Positions 1 to 4,942 of a stretch of 5,724 bases of DNA are shown here, one piece after another. The notes under the pieces are model-generated. The model did no database searches and had not been told where the DNA came from. It was given only the letters and a program-made list of their open reading frames with translations. The DNA is from Oligoflexia bacterium (GTDB lineage Bacteria > Bdellovibrionota > Bdellovibrionia > Bdellovibrionales > UBA1609), in assembly GCA_026914095.1 (NCBI GenBank), contig JAPPIY010000070.1, forward strand, positions 1-5,724. Direction: 5' to 3'. The translations under genes were made by a program, and so were the position numbers. Position 1 is the stretch's first letter, and each line of letters begins with the position of its first letter.

Positions 1-55
1 TCCTATTTTATCCCGATTTATTTTTTGGAATAGCTTAAAACCCTTGGTATTTCTT
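1..55. repeat. Left copy of a long target-site duplication (cut by window edge)
   Basis: These 55 bases are identical to 1547-1601. The copy ends exactly where the 13-bp inverted repeat at 56 begins, as expected of a target duplication made on insertion. The right-hand copy starts directly after the other inverted repeat, at 1522, which is 25 bases before the matching part. The left copy should therefore continue 25 bases upstream of the window, for a total of 80 bp. Duplications this long are unusual for insertion sequences in general but are known for IS1634 (recalled from the literature). No gene is visible here. Confidence 0.85.
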
Positions 56-68
56 CCTGAGTTCGCCC
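56..68 (+). repeat. Left 13-bp terminal inverted repeat
   Basis: CCTGAGTTCGCCC is the exact reverse complement of 1509-1521 and also of 227-239. It directly follows the left copy of the target duplication, which fixes the outer boundary of the mobile unit. The match to 1509-1521 does not continue inward beyond 13 bases. Confidence 0.9.
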
Positions 69-226
69 TTAGGCCTTCAAAATTACTAAAGAGAAATTGT
101 AACTATCTAATTTTACTTAACTTTTTAAAAGTCAATCTATATTTAAAACATACTACACTAAAAAATATAAAAAGCTAGTGTTTATAATAACTTAGAGAGT
201 TTTTTCTGCTGGACTAAAATCTGAAA

Positions 227-239
227 GGGCGAACTCAGG
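227..239 (-). repeat. Internal third copy of the 13-bp IS end
   Basis: GGGCGAACTCAGG is identical to 1509-1521 and in the same orientation. It is the right end of the 184-bp MITE-like segment and lies 23 bases beyond the hicA stop codon. It gives the cassette an alternative inner end. Confidence 0.85.
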
Positions 240-243
240 AACA

Positions 244-256
244 GGGTGAACTTAGG
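244..256 (-). repeat. Degenerate fourth copy of the IS end
   Basis: GGGTGAACTTAGG differs from the 13-bp end at 227-239 only by two C-to-T changes and follows it by 4 bases in the same orientation. It may be an older, decayed end. A 13-bp match with two differences next to a true copy could also be a local duplication. Confidence 0.5.
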
Positions 257-262
257 AGAAAG

Positions 263-475
263 TCATAGAAAATCTCTTAACTCTAGGCCGGATTGCCGGA
301 TAATGGCTCTTAATGTTCCTCTGTCTAGCTCTTTATGATTGGGTATTGTAAGGATTATTTTAGAAAATTTGTGTCGTAAAATAATGTGGCTTCCTTTTTG
401 TCTGCGAAACATAAAACCATGCTTTTGGAGCCTTTGAACACATTCTTTTCCTGAGAGAACAGGGAGTTTGCTCAT
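263..475 (-). CDS. hicA: HicA-family mRNA interferase toxin
   Basis: This 70-residue protein matches the short HicA (YcfA-type) toxin fold, a double-stranded-RNA-binding-like domain that cleaves mRNA and halts growth when not held by HicB. The N-terminal stretch LSGKECVQRLQKHGF and the motif GSH (28-30), with the catalytic histidine at H30, are clear. The C-terminal half TIPNHKELDRGTLRAIIRQ followed by SGL is typical of the family. The length is normal and nothing suggests decay. Its ATG overlaps the TGA of hicB (ATGA, 472-475), so the two should be translationally coupled with the antitoxin made first. It sits inside the IS-derived cassette, just before an IS-end repeat. The family assignment is secure; toxin activity is inferred. 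Confidence 0.93.
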   Translation of the reverse strand: MSKLPVLSGKECVQRLQKHGFMFRRQKGSHIILRHKFSKIILTIPNHKELDRGTLRAIIRQSGLELRDFL

Positions 476-678
476 ACAGCTACAATGATAGATTCCAAAT
501 TATCTTCAGGAATGATGTCTCCATCTTGTTGTAAAACTTCAAGGTAGCCTTCTATAGCTGATTTTATATTTTGTATAGCCTCTTTTTTAGTTTGTCCTTG
601 GCTGATACAGCCGGGCAGGCTAGGACATTCAGCTAGCCAAAAGCCGCTCTCTCCCGGTTTGATAATAATTTGCCTCAT
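472..678 (-). CDS. hicB: HicB-family antitoxin (short form)
   Basis: This 68-residue protein is a HicB-type antitoxin with the partial RNase-H-like fold that binds and blocks HicA. The diagnostic segment GFWLAECPSLPGCISQGQT (12-30) is followed by KKEAIQNIKSAIEGYLE, the usual family helix. It ends soon after the core domain and lacks the C-terminal ribbon-helix-helix or helix-turn-helix found in longer HicB proteins, so self-repression by DNA binding is uncertain. I place the start at the ATG at 678: the family domain begins there and an AGAGAG purine tract lies just upstream. The same frame is open back to an ATG at 858, but those 60 residues resemble no HicB extension and include translated promoter-like AT-rich DNA. 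It overlaps hicA by 4 bases. Confidence 0.92.
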   Translation of the reverse strand: MRQIIIKPGESGFWLAECPSLPGCISQGQTKKEAIQNIKSAIEGYLEVLQQDGDIIPEDNLESIIVAV

Positions 679-697
679 TGCTTTCTCTCTGAAAATG

Positions 698-703
698 AAT
701 ATA
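698..703 (-). promoter_or_regulatory. Possible -10 box of hicBA
   Basis: TATATT on the minus strand lies 19 bases upstream of the chosen hicB ATG and differs from TATAAT at one position. The -35 region at 17-base spacing is only TTTTAT, so this is a weak prediction. The short distance to the start leaves room for the purine-rich ribosome binding site AGAGAG. Confidence 0.35.
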
Positions 704-711
704 CAATAAAA

Positions 712-742
712 GAGATAAAAATAAAAGCCTTTTTTACAGGCT
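712..742 (-). terminator. Possible weak intrinsic terminator upstream of hicBA
   Basis: On the minus strand AGCCT, a 7-base loop and AGGCT are followed directly by TTTATTTTTAT. A 5-bp stem is short. If active, it would stop transcripts from the transposase promoter before they reach hicBA and leave the pair to its own promoter. Confidence 0.4.
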
Positions 743-858
743 GGCAGGGAAGTTTCAGTATTTAGCTGTCTTGTTTTTGCAAGCTTTTGAATAAAAAAAC
801 TATTTTCTCTGACTTTTTCAGGGACGACTAATAAGTTTTTTCTTTGTGAAAATCCCAT

Positions 859-1401
859 TCAAACAGGAGCTGTATATAAAACAATGCTACTTAAAAACTG
901 ACCTATTATCTCTGTCTCACCTCTTGATACATGATCCATCATATTTAACACTCTCTTATGCGACAGCTTCTTTTGAAAATGCTCCTCAAGCAAATAACAG
1001 CTCCTTAGCTTACTTGAAGGACTAAACACTCTCATTAAAACCATATCTTTTAATACTTCGTTTAATGACTGAGTGTCTTTACCGCTTTTTATTAAACTTG
1101 AAAATCCTAAACTCCCATAACTTGAACCCAGTATGTCCTCAAATCCCTTGTTATGCCTAAGAACTCCTAAAAAACGCCCTAAATCTACAGGAAAAAAAGC
1201 CCGAGGTCTTTCTCCTTTTGCTCTCTTATACTCTTCCAATAAACGCTTTGCTGATAACTTAAACTCCTCTATCTTTTTCAAATCTTTCGACTGGCCTATC
1301 GTCTTTATAATACGATTCTTCACCTTGCCGTCTTTACGATAACTTTCTACGATACGAACCACTAGACTTCCATTCTTACGCTTTGGTATTGTTATATACA
1401 T
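859..1401 (-). pseudogene. IS1634-type transposase, N-terminal fragment
   Basis: The 180-residue product opens with the signature N-terminus of IS1634-group (IS4-related, DDE) transposases: an IPKRKNGSLVVRIVESYR segment (5-22), then DGKVKNRIIKTIGQ, then a helical RLLEEYKRAKGERP region. Family members run to roughly 500-560 residues. This one stops after about a third, before the block holding the first catalytic aspartate, so it has no DDE residues and cannot catalyse transposition. Homology seems to end near IVLY, with a TGA soon after. The ATG at 1401 is supported by AGGAGG at 1410-1415. The promoter, start and IS end upstream are intact, so the 5' part of the IS is original and the rest was lost or replaced by the hicBA segment. 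The fragment may still be translated, possibly as a competitor of a full-length transposase; that is inference. Confidence 0.85.
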
Positions 1402-1409
1402 CTTTAATG

Positions 1410-1415
1410 CCTCCT
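1410..1415 (-). promoter_or_regulatory. Strong ribosome binding site of the transposase fragment
   Basis: AGGAGG on the minus strand lies 8 bases before the ATG at 1401. It is a full Shine-Dalgarno match and settles the start of the transposase fragment. Confidence 0.8.
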
Positions 1416-1431
1416 ATTTCTAACATAAGAC

Positions 1432-1460
1432 AATCTATAAAGACATACTACAAATGTCAA
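1432..1460 (-). promoter_or_regulatory. Promoter of the truncated transposase
   Basis: On the minus strand a perfect -35 box TTGACA (1455-1460) is followed after 17 bases by TAGATT (1432-1437), a 4-of-6 match to the -10 consensus. It lies within the IS end, between the inverted repeat and the AGGAGG site. Since the transposase is broken, its main effect now may be read-through towards hicBA. Confidence 0.65.
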
Positions 1461-1508
1461 GAAAAAAACCAATAAAATTAACACTTTTAGGCTTTAGTCC
1501 TACTCAAT

Positions 1509-1521
1509 GGGCGAACTCAGG
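1509..1521 (-). repeat. Right 13-bp terminal inverted repeat
   Basis: GGGCGAACTCAGG is the exact reverse complement of 56-68. It lies 108 bases upstream of the transposase start, as expected for the 5' end of an IS. The target duplication begins at the next base. Confidence 0.9.
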
Positions 1522-1601
1522 AAGCTTTTTCTGTCTCTTTTTAGATTCCTATTTTATCCCGATTTATTTTTTGGAATAGCTTAAAACCCTTGGTATTTCT
1601 T
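1522..1601. repeat. Right copy of the long target-site duplication
   Basis: Bases 1547-1601 repeat 1-55 exactly. The preceding 25 bases (1522-1546) separate the match from the inverted repeat and should recur just upstream of the window. At base 1602 the two copies diverge, because the left copy runs into the element. The predicted full length is 80 bp. The original site lay downstream of purK, in non-coding DNA. Confidence 0.85.
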
Positions 1602-1740
1602 TAGTTTAAAAATCTTTAGTGAAGTCATGTATATAATTCCCATAAAAAAAGCTTTTTTAAAGTTCTCTTGGCAACATTATCAGACTTTTTGCTTTAATTT
1701 TTGATAGAGTTTTTTGTCTTCTCTGTTTAGAGTTTATCTT
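1602..1740. other. Intergenic DNA downstream of purK
   Basis: These 139 AT-rich bases hold no gene that I can support. The only structure is a loopless palindrome AAAAAAGCTTTTTT at 1645-1658. I see no convincing terminator for purK. Confidence 0.6.
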
Positions 1741-3027
1741 TTAAATTTTGAAAAAGGGTCTAAGCTTTAATAATTTATTTAAAGCCTGTTTGCCGGAGCT
1801 TCCAGCGCTGTTCAAGTGTCCCATCTTTCTTCCGATACGGCTTTCTGTTTTCCCATACCAGTAGAGGCTGATTTTTTCTTTTTTTATACGGATCCTGTTT
1901 GAATTTTCCTGCTTTTTCCGAAGATTCCCGCTTTCGCGGGAATGACTGTCATCGCGGGAGTTCCTGTCTTCTGGGGGAAGACGGAACAAGTCATGTTGAA
2001 AGTTCAAACCCGATCGGTATAATTGGCTTTGGCAGGCCTTATCCAGCAAGCTTCGTTTTTTAAAGGAAGGCTTTTTAGCGCCCTCTCCTAAAAGATTGAG
2101 CATAGCAAAAGCCTTATATTTTAAACGGGGGGTTTTTAAAGTTTGATTGCTGATTGCTTTAAGGTGAAGGCTAAATTGATCTTCTGTTAAGGCGTCTAAG
2201 GAGTAATGGCCGGTGTTATGCACTCTAGGAGCCAGCTCATTCACTATTAAGTTGGAATGAGTGTCAAAAAGCTCAAAAGCTATCACTCCTTGATAATCTA
2301 TATGGCTTAAAAATTTTTTTATTTGTGTTTTTAGGCTTTTCAGTTTTTTATGCTGGGCAGGGCCTTTCACCCACAGACAAGTGGATTTTTCTTGAAAGCT
2401 TTCCACCAAGGGGAAAAAAACAATTTGCCCTTTCTTATTTCTGGCGGATAAAAGAGCCAGCTCTCTTTTAAAAGGAATGAGCTTTTCAGCAATGAAGTTT
2501 GTTTGGGGGAGTTTTATTTGTTTTATGTGGGATTTTTTCTTAATGACAAAAGTTCCATAGCCATCATAGCCTCCCATTCGGCTTTTTAAAACAAAGGCCC
2601 CCCATTGGCTCCATAAATTTAAAAGTTTTTTTTGTCCAGACTGCCGAGTTTTAAATTCTACAGGAACAAAGTCAGTGGTTGGAATGTGATGTTTCTTTAA
2701 AAGTTTTTTTTGATAAGCCCGATCTTGAATATTTTTTAAATTGTTTAAAGAAGGGGCGATAAAGAGAGAGGATTTGGGTTTTAAAGCTTTTTTAATTTGT
2801 TTGGCTGAAAAAAACTCACTTTCAAAGCTTAGAATGTCTTTGTTTGTTAAAAATTTTTTTAAGTCTGTCAAGCTGTGAGGATCTCCTTTTATCCAATAAG
2901 GATTGTTTTGGCCCGCAGGATCCTGTTTTGAAGGAGATAGGACCCAAACTTTAAGGTCTAAATTTTTGGCGCTCAAGCTTAAAAGTTTGGCTAATTGGCC
3001 GCCTCCTAAAATGCCAACCGATTTCAA
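1741..3027 (-). CDS. purK: 5-(carboxyamino)imidazole ribonucleotide synthase PurK, with in-frame repeat insertion
   Basis: PurK uses ATP and bicarbonate to turn AIR into N5-CAIR in cytosolic purine synthesis; PurE then makes CAIR. The 428-residue product has the N-terminal GILGGGQLAK (5-14), the ATP-grasp core with VLKSRMGGYDGYGT (147-159), and NELAPRVHNTGHYSLDA (263-279), the family's best-known motif. The C-terminal YGKTESRIGRKMGH (391-404) is also standard. The family usually has about 355-390 residues. The excess lies between NLLGE (311-315) and YGK, where residues 336-381 are encoded by the palindromic element 1885-2021; without it the protein would have about 383. All catalytic motifs precede the insert, so activity is plausible. 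The start is TTG, overlapping the glutaredoxin stop (TTGA, 3024-3027); it gives the family's normal N-terminus and implies coupling. A purE is not visible here. Confidence 0.95.
   Translation of the reverse strand: MKSVGILGGGQLAKLLSLSAKNLDLKVWVLSPSKQDPAGQNNPYWIKGDPHSLTDLKKFLTNKDILSFESEFFSAKQIKKALKPKSSLFIAPSLNNLKNIQDRAYQKKLLKKHHIPTTDFVPVEFKTRQSGQKKLLNLWSQWGAFVLKSRMGGYDGYGTFVIKKKSHIKQIKLPQTNFIAEKLIPFKRELALLSARNKKGQIVFFPLVESFQEKSTCLWVKGPAQHKKLKSLKTQIKKFLSHIDYQGVIAFELFDTHSNLIVNELAPRVHNTGHYSLDALTEDQFSLHLKAISNQTLKTPRLKYKAFAMLNLLGEGAKKPSFKKRSLLDKACQSQLYRSGLNFQHDLFRLPPEDRNSRDDSHSRESGNLRKKQENSNRIRIKKEKISLYWYGKTESRIGRKMGHLNSAGSSGKQALNKLLKLRPFFKI
1885..2021 (-). repeat. Palindromic element inserted in frame within purK
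   Basis: The outer arms 1885-1908 and 1998-2021 are inverted repeats matching at 20 of 24 positions and beginning with TATAC. Inside are a perfect hairpin ATTCCCGC/GCGGGAAT (1924-1943, 4-base loop) and a second, GTCTTC/GAAGAC (1966-1982). The element resembles 4791-4912 in its ends, its ATTCCCGC hairpin and its reading frame: both encode LY near one end, a GN in the middle and NRI-x-I at the other end. With a TA duplication the net insertion would be 135 bp, exactly 45 codons, which explains the unbroken frame. It behaves like a Rickettsia palindromic element, though I cannot assign it to a named family. Confidence 0.8.
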
Positions 3028-3287
3028 TGGTCTTCAGCTTGTAAGAGAATATCCAGTTGATTCTTTTTATCCAAGTCCATCATATCAGAACAGCCTCCAA
3101 TCAAATGATCATTGATAAAAATTTGAGGCACTGTTCTCAGGTTGGTTTTATTTATTAAAGCTTTCAGCTCCTCTGGTTTGTCATCCATAACAAACTCTTC
3201 AAAAGAGACGCCTTTTTGGCTCAAAATTTGTTTTGCCAGATCGCAAGCGGGGCAAGAGCTTTTTGTGTAAATTTTTACAGTGGCCAT
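3024..3287 (-). CDS. grxC: Glutaredoxin, GrxC (Grx3) type
   Basis: This 87-residue thioredoxin-fold protein reduces disulfides and glutathione mixed disulfides in the cytosol using glutathione. It has the dithiol active site CPAC (C12, C15; most relatives have CPYC), the cis-proline motif TVP (52-54) and the glutathione-binding GGCSD (64-68). The extra cysteine C66 occurs at the same place in E. coli Grx3 (GGCDD), which favours GrxC over monothiol types. Length is normal. The ATG at 3287 follows AAGGAGT (3292-3298) at good spacing. It has its own promoter (3312-3340), and its TGA overlaps the purK TTG start, so the two probably share a message. Confidence 0.93.
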   Translation of the reverse strand: MATVKIYTKSSCPACDLAKQILSQKGVSFEEFVMDDKPEELKALINKTNLRTVPQIFINDHLIGGCSDMMDLDKKNQLDILLQAEDH

Positions 3288-3291
3288 TTTT

Positions 3292-3298
3292 ACTCCTT
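3292..3298 (-). promoter_or_regulatory. Ribosome binding site of grxC
   Basis: AAGGAGT on the minus strand ends 4 bases before the ATG at 3287. It is a strong match and supports that start. Confidence 0.75.
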
Positions 3299-3311
3299 TA
3301 GATTTTATGAG

Positions 3312-3340
3312 ACTATAAAAACTAAATTTATTGATTTCAA
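3312..3340 (-). promoter_or_regulatory. Sigma-70-type promoter of grxC-purK
   Basis: On the minus strand TTGAAA (3335-3340) and TATAGT (3312-3317) are spaced by 17 bases; each differs from consensus at one position. It lies between the nhaA stop and grxC, about 25 bases upstream of the grxC start, so the grxC-purK pair can be transcribed apart from nhaA. No terminator is seen after nhaA, so read-through is also possible. Confidence 0.7.
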
Positions 3341-3348
3341 GTAAAAAA

Positions 3349-4665
3349 TTAAATGGGGCCTTTTCTTTGGCTCAAAGGGATAGTTTTTCCAAAACCTAAA
3401 AGAGCCAGGCCCGTGACAGCAGAAGCAAAAGAGGCGAGTATAATGCTCATTTTTGCAAAAAAGTAAGCTGAGCTTTCAGCGCCTAAACCTAAATTGAGGA
3501 TAAATAAAGACATGGTAAAACCAATACCGGCCAGACAGCTCATAGCAACAATTTGTGTCCATGAGATATTAGAAGGCTTTTGAGAGATTTTTATTTTGCA
3601 GGCTAAATAAGAAAACAAAGTGATGCCTAAGGGTTTTCCTAAAAATAACCCTAAAATAATTCCTAAAGAGACAGGGCTTTGAATCCAGCTTTTGAGTTCC
3701 ACCCCTTTAATTAGAATGCCGGCATTGGCAAAAGCAAAAAGAGGCATGATAATGTAACTGACATAAGGATGATAAAAAGAGATCAGTCTTTGTAAAATAG
3801 GCTTTGTGTCGCCCACCATGCCTTTTAAAGTTTTTAATTCTGACAGCGAGGTTTCCGCTTTTTTTGTAAAAACTTTTCGGACAGAGTCTAAAGCTTGCTT
3901 TTTCGTCCATCTGTTTTTACCGGGGATTAAAGCCCCTAAGATCACGCCGCTGAGAGTGGCATGGATTCCGCTGTTATATAGGCAAGACCATAAGGCAATG
4001 GCCAAAAAAGCCAATAAAAAGCTGTTGTTGATATGCAATTTAAAATAAAGAAAAATAGCAAAGCAGACAATAAAAGTGAGGGCTAAAAAAGGCCCTGAGA
4101 TTGTCTGGCTGTAAAAAAGAGCGATCACTAAAACAGCAATAATATCATCAATGATGGCAATAGAAAGCAGAAAAATTTTGAGGGAAAAGGGAACCTTGTG
4201 AGACAATAAACTCATGACGCCAATAGCAAAGGCAATGTCTGTCGCCATAGGGATCCCCCAGCCTCTTTCTGTCTCCAGCCCCTGATTGAAAAAATAAAAA
4301 ATAAGAGCGGGGACTAAACTCCCTCCAATAGCGGCAATCAAAGGCAAAGAGGCTTTTTTAGCAGAAGACAGCTCCCCCTCTATAAGCTCTCTTTTTATTT
4401 CCATTCCCACAACAAAAAAGAATAAAGACATTAAGGCTTCGTTTATAATATAGTGAAAACTGGCTTTAATGGAGTAATTGCCTAAACTGATGGAAAGAGG
4501 GTAATGGATGATTGTTTCGTAAAGCCCTTGCCAGTGGGAATTGGCCATAAAGAGAGCCAGCCCTGTAAAGAGCAGTAAAATTAAACTGCTGCTGGCTTCT
4601 GTTGAAAAAAAATTTTGAAAGATTGTTTTAAAAAAGCTGAAAAAATTGTTTTTGGAATTTGCCAT
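3349..4665 (-). CDS. nhaA: Na+/H+ antiporter NhaA
   Basis: NhaA is an inner-membrane antiporter that expels Na+ (or Li+) in exchange for about two protons and serves pH and salt homeostasis. The 438-residue sequence has about a dozen hydrophobic segments. Its hallmarks are all present: VGMEIKREL (87-95; E89 and R92 match E78 and R81 of E. coli), ATDIAFAIGV (141-150; D143), AIIDDIIAV (170-178; the ion-binding pair D173-D174), SGIHATLSGV (H235), PLFAFANAGI (308-317) and LGKPLGI with K344. E. coli NhaA has 388 residues; the extra length here comes partly from a longer charged loop around 250-298. The ATG at 4665 has only AAGG at 4670-4673 as ribosome binding site but gives a normal N-terminus. 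I see no clear promoter, nor the regulator NhaR, in the window. Confidence 0.97.
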   Translation of the reverse strand: MANSKNNFFSFFKTIFQNFFSTEASSSLILLLFTGLALFMANSHWQGLYETIIHYPLSISLGNYSIKASFHYIINEALMSLFFFVVGMEIKRELIEGELSSAKKASLPLIAAIGGSLVPALIFYFFNQGLETERGWGIPMATDIAFAIGVMSLLSHKVPFSLKIFLLSIAIIDDIIAVLVIALFYSQTISGPFLALTFIVCFAIFLYFKLHINNSFLLAFLAIALWSCLYNSGIHATLSGVILGALIPGKNRWTKKQALDSVRKVFTKKAETSLSELKTLKGMVGDTKPILQRLISFYHPYVSYIIMPLFAFANAGILIKGVELKSWIQSPVSLGIILGLFLGKPLGITLFSYLACKIKISQKPSNISWTQIVAMSCLAGIGFTMSLFILNLGLGAESSAYFFAKMSIILASFASAVTGLALLGFGKTIPLSQRKGPI

Positions 4666-4790
4666 AGCGCCTTGAGGTCATCTTGTAATAGTTTTTTTAT
4701 TTTTTGTCTTCCTCTTCCTGCTTGTTTTGTTTTTTCTTTTAAGCTCTAAAAGCCATTTAAAAAATTGCGCTCTTGCTCTGAACACCCCTC
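4666..4790. other. Region upstream of nhaA
   Basis: These 125 bases are purine-rich on the minus strand, with a run of A- and AAGA-type sequence before nhaA. I find no convincing -35/-10 pair. Transcription could start farther up or come from the beta-barrel gene through the palindromic repeat. Confidence 0.4.
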
Positions 4791-4912
4791 TATATTGATT
4801 CTGTTGAGTTTTGGGGGTTCAGTTGGATTCCCGCCCCCCGTCCTCGTTTCCACGAGGACAGGCTTTGCGGGAATAACTGGCTCAACTGAAAAGCTCAAAC
4901 AAAATTGGTATA
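4791..4912 (-). repeat. Nested palindromic repeat, second copy of the element in purK
   Basis: The element starts and ends with TATA and is built of nested inverted pairs: outer arms 4791-4808 with 4894-4912 (imperfect), 4818-4825 with 4883-4890 (perfect, TTCAGTTG/CAACTGAA), 4827-4834 with 4867-4874 (perfect, ATTCCCGC/GCGGGAAT), and 4840-4847 with 4852-4859 (perfect, GTCCTCGT/ACGAGGAC). The whole can fold into one long hairpin. It shares its ends, the ATTCCCGC pair and a coding-compatible frame with 1885-2021. At 122 bp it again measures a multiple of three plus two. It lies between nhaA and the beta-barrel gene, where its hairpin could act as a terminator or protect the 3' end of that message. 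Confidence 0.8.
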
Positions 4913-4942
4913 GGTCTCTTTTGTTCATTTTAACTTTTTTAT

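Larger units (their letters stand above)
56..239. mobile_element. MITE-like internally deleted IS remnant
   Basis: This 184-bp AT-rich segment has perfect 13-bp inverted repeats at both ends (56-68, 227-239) and no open reading frame. Its inner right part, 131-239, is a diverged copy of the DNA upstream of the transposase, 1429-1521: both begin with G-(T/A)-CAATCTATA, then share ACATACTAC, and both end in the same 13-bp repeat. It therefore looks like the two ends of a related IS joined after loss of the transposase gene. No target duplication of its own is visible, so it may have become the left end of the larger cassette by recombination or nested insertion. Confidence 0.6.
679..858 (-). 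other. Leader between the truncated transposase and hicB
   Basis: These 180 bases separate the broken transposase from hicB. They hold a terminator-like hairpin (712-742) and a -10-like TATATT (698-703). The hicB frame is open throughout, starting at an ATG immediately after the transposase TGA (TGAATG). The first 40 or so predicted residues are of ordinary composition but match nothing I recognise; they could be leftover coding DNA from whatever brought hicBA here. Confidence 0.5.
56..1521 (-). mobile_element. Non-autonomous IS1634-type insertion cassette carrying hicBA
   Basis: The 1466-bp unit is bounded by perfect 13-bp inverted repeats (56-68 and 1509-1521) and flanked by a long direct duplication of target DNA. 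From its right end leftwards it holds a promoter and strong ribosome binding site, the N-terminal third of an IS1634-type transposase, a 180-bp leader, a complete hicB-hicA pair, and a 184-bp MITE-like segment. It encodes no transposase catalytic domain, so any movement would need a related full-length transposase in trans. The exact fit of duplication and inverted repeats at both outer ends suggests that the whole unit inserted at once. An alternative is that a full IS inserted first and its interior was later replaced by hicBA. Confidence 0.75.

Noticed and set aside
472..858. Long 128-residue form of HicB starting at 858
   Set aside because: The HicB domain starts at the internal ATG at 678 with a purine-rich ribosome binding site; the extension matches no HicB and translates terminator-like and promoter-like AT-rich DNA. 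Kept only as a possibility under the leader.
1133..1342. Plus-strand open frame inside the transposase fragment
   Set aside because: It is antisense to a clear IS1634-type coding sequence and has no recognisable family.
1..1601. Direct and inverted repeats as a CRISPR array or integron-like array
   Set aside because: Repeat copies are too few and in mixed orientation, with no regular spacers; IS ends and a target duplication explain them fully.
1645..1658. AAAAAAGCTTTTTT as a terminator for purK
   Set aside because: The palindrome has no loop and almost no GC, so it would not form a stable stem.
2903..3115. Plus-strand open frame over the purK-grxC junction
   Set aside because: It is antisense to two well-identified genes; its sequence is the complement of their conserved motifs.
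3707..4048. Open frames in other frames within nhaA (3707-3910 minus, 3806-4048 plus)
   Set aside because: Both lie inside the strongly supported nhaA gene and show no domain.
4746..4928. 60-residue open frame on the minus strand
   Set aside because: It is mostly the open frame of the palindromic repeat at 4791-4912, has no ribosome binding site, and its flanking residues resemble no protein.
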